Below, one piece after another: positions 62,451-64,000 of a stretch of 64,000 nucleotides of DNA. This DNA comes from Roseicyclus mahoneyensis (GTDB taxonomy: Bacteria; Pseudomonadota; Alphaproteobacteria; Rhodobacterales; Rhodobacteraceae). The DNA lies in the NCBI RefSeq assembly GCF_003148775.1, contig NZ_QGGW01000002.1, positions 310,001-374,000 on the forward strand, given 5' to 3'. The notes under the pieces are model-generated. The model ran no database searches. It was not told where the DNA came from and saw nothing but the letters and a program-made list of their open reading frames with translations. Every line of letters starts with the position of its first letter. Position 1 is the first letter of the stretch. Both the position numbers and the translations under genes were made by a program.

Positions 62451-63389
62451 TCAGTTCGAGGCGAGTCTCAGGTCAAGAAAGAGATTTTGCAACATCAGAA
62501 ACTCGCCCACGGCTTCGCAACCGGGCAATGTCATCGTCACGGGCCGGATCTCGATCGCCTCGCCGGGGGTGATCTGCAGGCTTTGTGCACGCACGGGCCG
62601 GCCACAGGTCGTTTCGGTGATCGGCACCTCGACCACGAGGGACAGGTCGTCGCGCAGGGCGCGCGGGATGGTAAACACCTGCGCCAGTTGCGGTTGCGCA
62701 AGACCGGGATCGCCGAGAATGCTCAAGAAGCCCCCCGCCCCGATCGAGGCGTCGGCCACGCTGCCGGGACTGTCCTGCCAGACGTGACCGGTCTGGCCAA
62801 AGGTGGCTTCGCCCAGATAGCCGTGCAGTTGCAGGCCGATGTCGCCGGTCCATGTGATCGCCGCCCGCGCGTGGTCGATCAGGTCGGGCAGACCGGCGAG
62901 CGTCGTTGCCTCAGCCCCGGTTTCAAGGCGGACGGTGAAGAAGGCGGGTGTCTCGAGCGCCGGAATGTCCAGCGTCAGCAGACCCATGGCATCGGTCCTG
63001 CCGCTGAAGCGCAGCGCGCCATGGGTGATGTCGACCCGCGTCTCGGGCGCGCAGGGGTCGATGATGTCGAGGGCGACCATCGCGCCCGGCATGGCTTCGG
63101 CGCTGACGTTCAGGCCGCAGGGCAGGCCCAGCGGGCTCAGCGCCACGGCATCTTCGCGCGGGGTTTCGGCGGTCGGAGGGATTGGGCCGCCCTGCTCCAG
63201 AGCCTGCGTCGGCGCTTCGGGTTGCGCTGGCGGTGTGCTGGCGGGCGCGGGGCCTGCCGTCAGGACGACCGCGCCGACCTCGGCCCGAACGGGCGTTGCG
63301 GCCAGATCGTAATGCACGAAGGCCGCGACCCCGGACCCGCACAGGGCGGCAAGGGTGATGGAGCGCAGCAACAGTTTGCGGACAGACAT
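62451..63389 (-). CDS. Envelope-anchored protein of unknown function
   Basis: Unrecognised 312-residue protein. A hydrophobic anchor or signal lies at residues ~8-29 (LLRSITLAALCGSGVAAFV). A Pro/Ala-rich linker (about 48-80) is followed by a beta-rich domain with cysteine pairs (LGLPCGLNVSA, IIDPCAPETRV, ETTCGRPV and LPGCEAVGEF). It may be a periplasmic binding or scaffold protein. The start is the ATG at 63389 with AGAGG ten bases upstream, that site being part of a small hairpin. It is upstream of and probably cotranscribed with the PstS/OmpA chimera (19-base gap), so the two may act together. secA ends 118 bases upstream. Confidence 0.8.
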   Translation of the reverse strand: MSVRKLLLRSITLAALCGSGVAAFVHYDLAATPVRAEVGAVVLTAGPAPASTPPAQPEAPTQALEQGGPIPPTAETPREDAVALSPLGLPCGLNVSAEAMPGAMVALDIIDPCAPETRVDITHGALRFSGRTDAMGLLTLDIPALETPAFFTVRLETGAEATTLAGLPDLIDHARAAITWTGDIGLQLHGYLGEATFGQTGHVWQDSPGSVADASIGAGGFLSILGDPGLAQPQLAQVFTIPRALRDDLSLVVEVPITETTCGRPVRAQSLQITPGEAIEIRPVTMTLPGCEAVGEFLMLQNLFLDLRLASN

Positions 63390-63470
63390 GAACACGATGC
63401 CTCTGGAACTTCTGGTCAGAGGCTTATTGTTCCGAGATTGAGGCGAAACCACGGTCGAATTGGACATTGT

Positions 63471-63496
63471 TTATGAAACCTGCGCCAAGGCGCAGG
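63471..63496 (-). terminator. Terminator hairpin downstream of secA
   Basis: On the minus strand CCTGCGCC-TT-GGCGCAGG (63496-63479) forms an eight-base-pair hairpin followed by TTTCATAA, 11 bases after the secA stop. The T-run is short, so termination may be partial. Confidence 0.6.
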
Positions 63497-63507
63497 ATTT
63501 TGGCGGT

Positions 63508-64000
63508 TCAGGTCAGACGTCCGTGGCAATGCTTGAACTTCTTGCCCGATCCGCAGGGGCAGGCATCGTTGCGGCCGGGATTGCCCCAGGTCTCGGGGTT
63601 GGTTTCGTCGAAACCATCGCGCGCGGGCCCTGCCGCGTCTTCCGGCGCTTCGGCGGCCACGGGTTCCAGCGCGCGCTGGGCGGCTTGTTGCTGCGCCTGC
63701 AACTGGCGGATCAACTGGTCCTGCTGCTCGGGGCTGAGCGGCTGGATGCGCGCCAGTTTCGCGGTCACATCCGTGCGCAGGCTGTCGAGCATGGATTCGA
63801 ACAGCTGGAAGCCTTCGGTCTTGTATTCGTTCAGCGGGTCGCGCTGGGCATAGCCGCGGAAGCCCACGACCGACCGCAGATGTTCCAGCGTCAGCAGATG
63901 GTCGCGCCATTTGGCGTCGATGGTTTGCAACAGCACCTGCTTTTCAATGCTGCGCATCTGGTCCGGGCCGAACTGCGCGGCCTTGGAGGCCATGTATTCG
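63508..64000 (-). CDS. secA: SecA preprotein translocase ATPase, C-terminal part (runs off window)
   Basis: The final ~164 residues of SecA; the gene continues beyond 64000, so the motor domains are not visible. Present are the helical wing/scaffold end ([54 protein letters not shown]), a flexible Gln/Ala-rich linker and the zinc-binding tail [14 protein letters not shown], which binds SecB and phospholipids. All three zinc cysteines plus His are intact. SecA drives proteins through SecYEG and would serve the many exported proteins of this region. Confidence 0.97.
   Translation of the reverse strand, partial: EYMASKAAQFGPDQMRSIEKQVLLQTIDAKWRDHLLTLEHLRSVVGFRGYAQRDPLNEYKTEGFQLFESMLDSLRTDVTAKLARIQPLSPEQQDQLIRQLQAQQQAAQRALEPVAAEAPEDAAGPARDGFDETNPETWGNPGRNDACPCGSGKKFKHCHGRLT

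Overview
The window reads as ordinary chromosome of a GC-rich alphaproteobacterium, most likely order Rhodobacterales (Roseobacter/Rhodobacter group). The grounds are the rnd-lptC order, the gltD-(secreted protein)-gltB arrangement, a serC-serA pair behind a structured leader of the type described in this group, an FzlA-like cell-division protein, an IalB-family protein and an NDUFA9-like protein beside tamAB. There are no phage genes, insertion sequences, rRNA genes or CRISPR arrays. Genes are tightly packed, many with 1-4 base start/stop overlaps, and several use GTG or TTG starts.

Layout. 1-6.9 kb (minus): tRNA-Leu(CAG), an RNase D-type exonuclease, lptC and the tamA-tamB pair, so outer-membrane biogenesis dominates. 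7-8.9 kb: NDUFA9-like NAD(P)-binding protein and uppP, convergent and overlapping. 9-15.9 kb (plus): glutamate synthase, with a gene for an unrecognised secreted protein between the small and large subunits. 15.9-18.4 kb: serB and a membrane-embedded alpha/beta hydrolase. 18.4-30.3 kb (minus): a cobalamin riboswitch followed by twelve tightly spaced genes: btuB-btuF-btuC-btuD-exbB-exbD-exbD2-tonB, then an ABC ATPase, an FtsX-type permease, an AttH-like protein and a PNPOx-like protein. 30.4-36.6 kb: arylformamidase-like hydrolase, a MarR regulator, serC and serA, a second MarR regulator and a thiolase. 36.7-44.1 kb (minus): alpha-2-macroglobulin and penicillin-binding protein 1C, overlapping. 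44.3-49.5 kb: hybrid histidine kinase, asparaginase, IalB-family protein and rlmN. 49.5-51.7 kb: a 61-residue membrane peptide and three cell-wall proteins with twin-arginine-like signals. 51.8-58.9 kb: SDR protein, queG, fzlA, mtgA, LysR regulator, OmpA-family protein, GNAT acetyltransferase and a molybdopterin-binding protein. 59-64 kb: map, radC, a chimeric phosphate-binding/OmpA protein, an unrecognised envelope protein and the 3' end of secA.

How the genes work together. Two themes stand out. One is envelope construction: LptC, TamAB, UppP, PBP1C with alpha-2-macroglobulin, MtgA, FzlA, two L,D-transpeptidases, OmpA proteins and SecA. The other is amino-acid synthesis: GltBD supplies glutamate, and SerA, SerC and SerB, split over two loci, make serine. 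The B12 block is a self-contained uptake machine: receptor, periplasmic binding protein, inner-membrane ABC transporter and its own TonB/ExbB/ExbD motor.

Most notable observations: (1) the two tandem ExbD proteins of the B12 operon differ at the proton-carrying transmembrane aspartate: the first keeps Asp22, the second has Asn22, which suggests an asymmetric ExbD pair; (2) a secreted protein is translationally wedged between the two cytoplasmic glutamate synthase subunits; (3) the serC leader places its ribosome-binding site in a hairpin loop and lies downstream of a perfect 18-bp palindrome; (4) paired palindromic repeats flank the serA-marR-thiolase block; (5) there is a cluster of three Tat-like cell-wall proteins.
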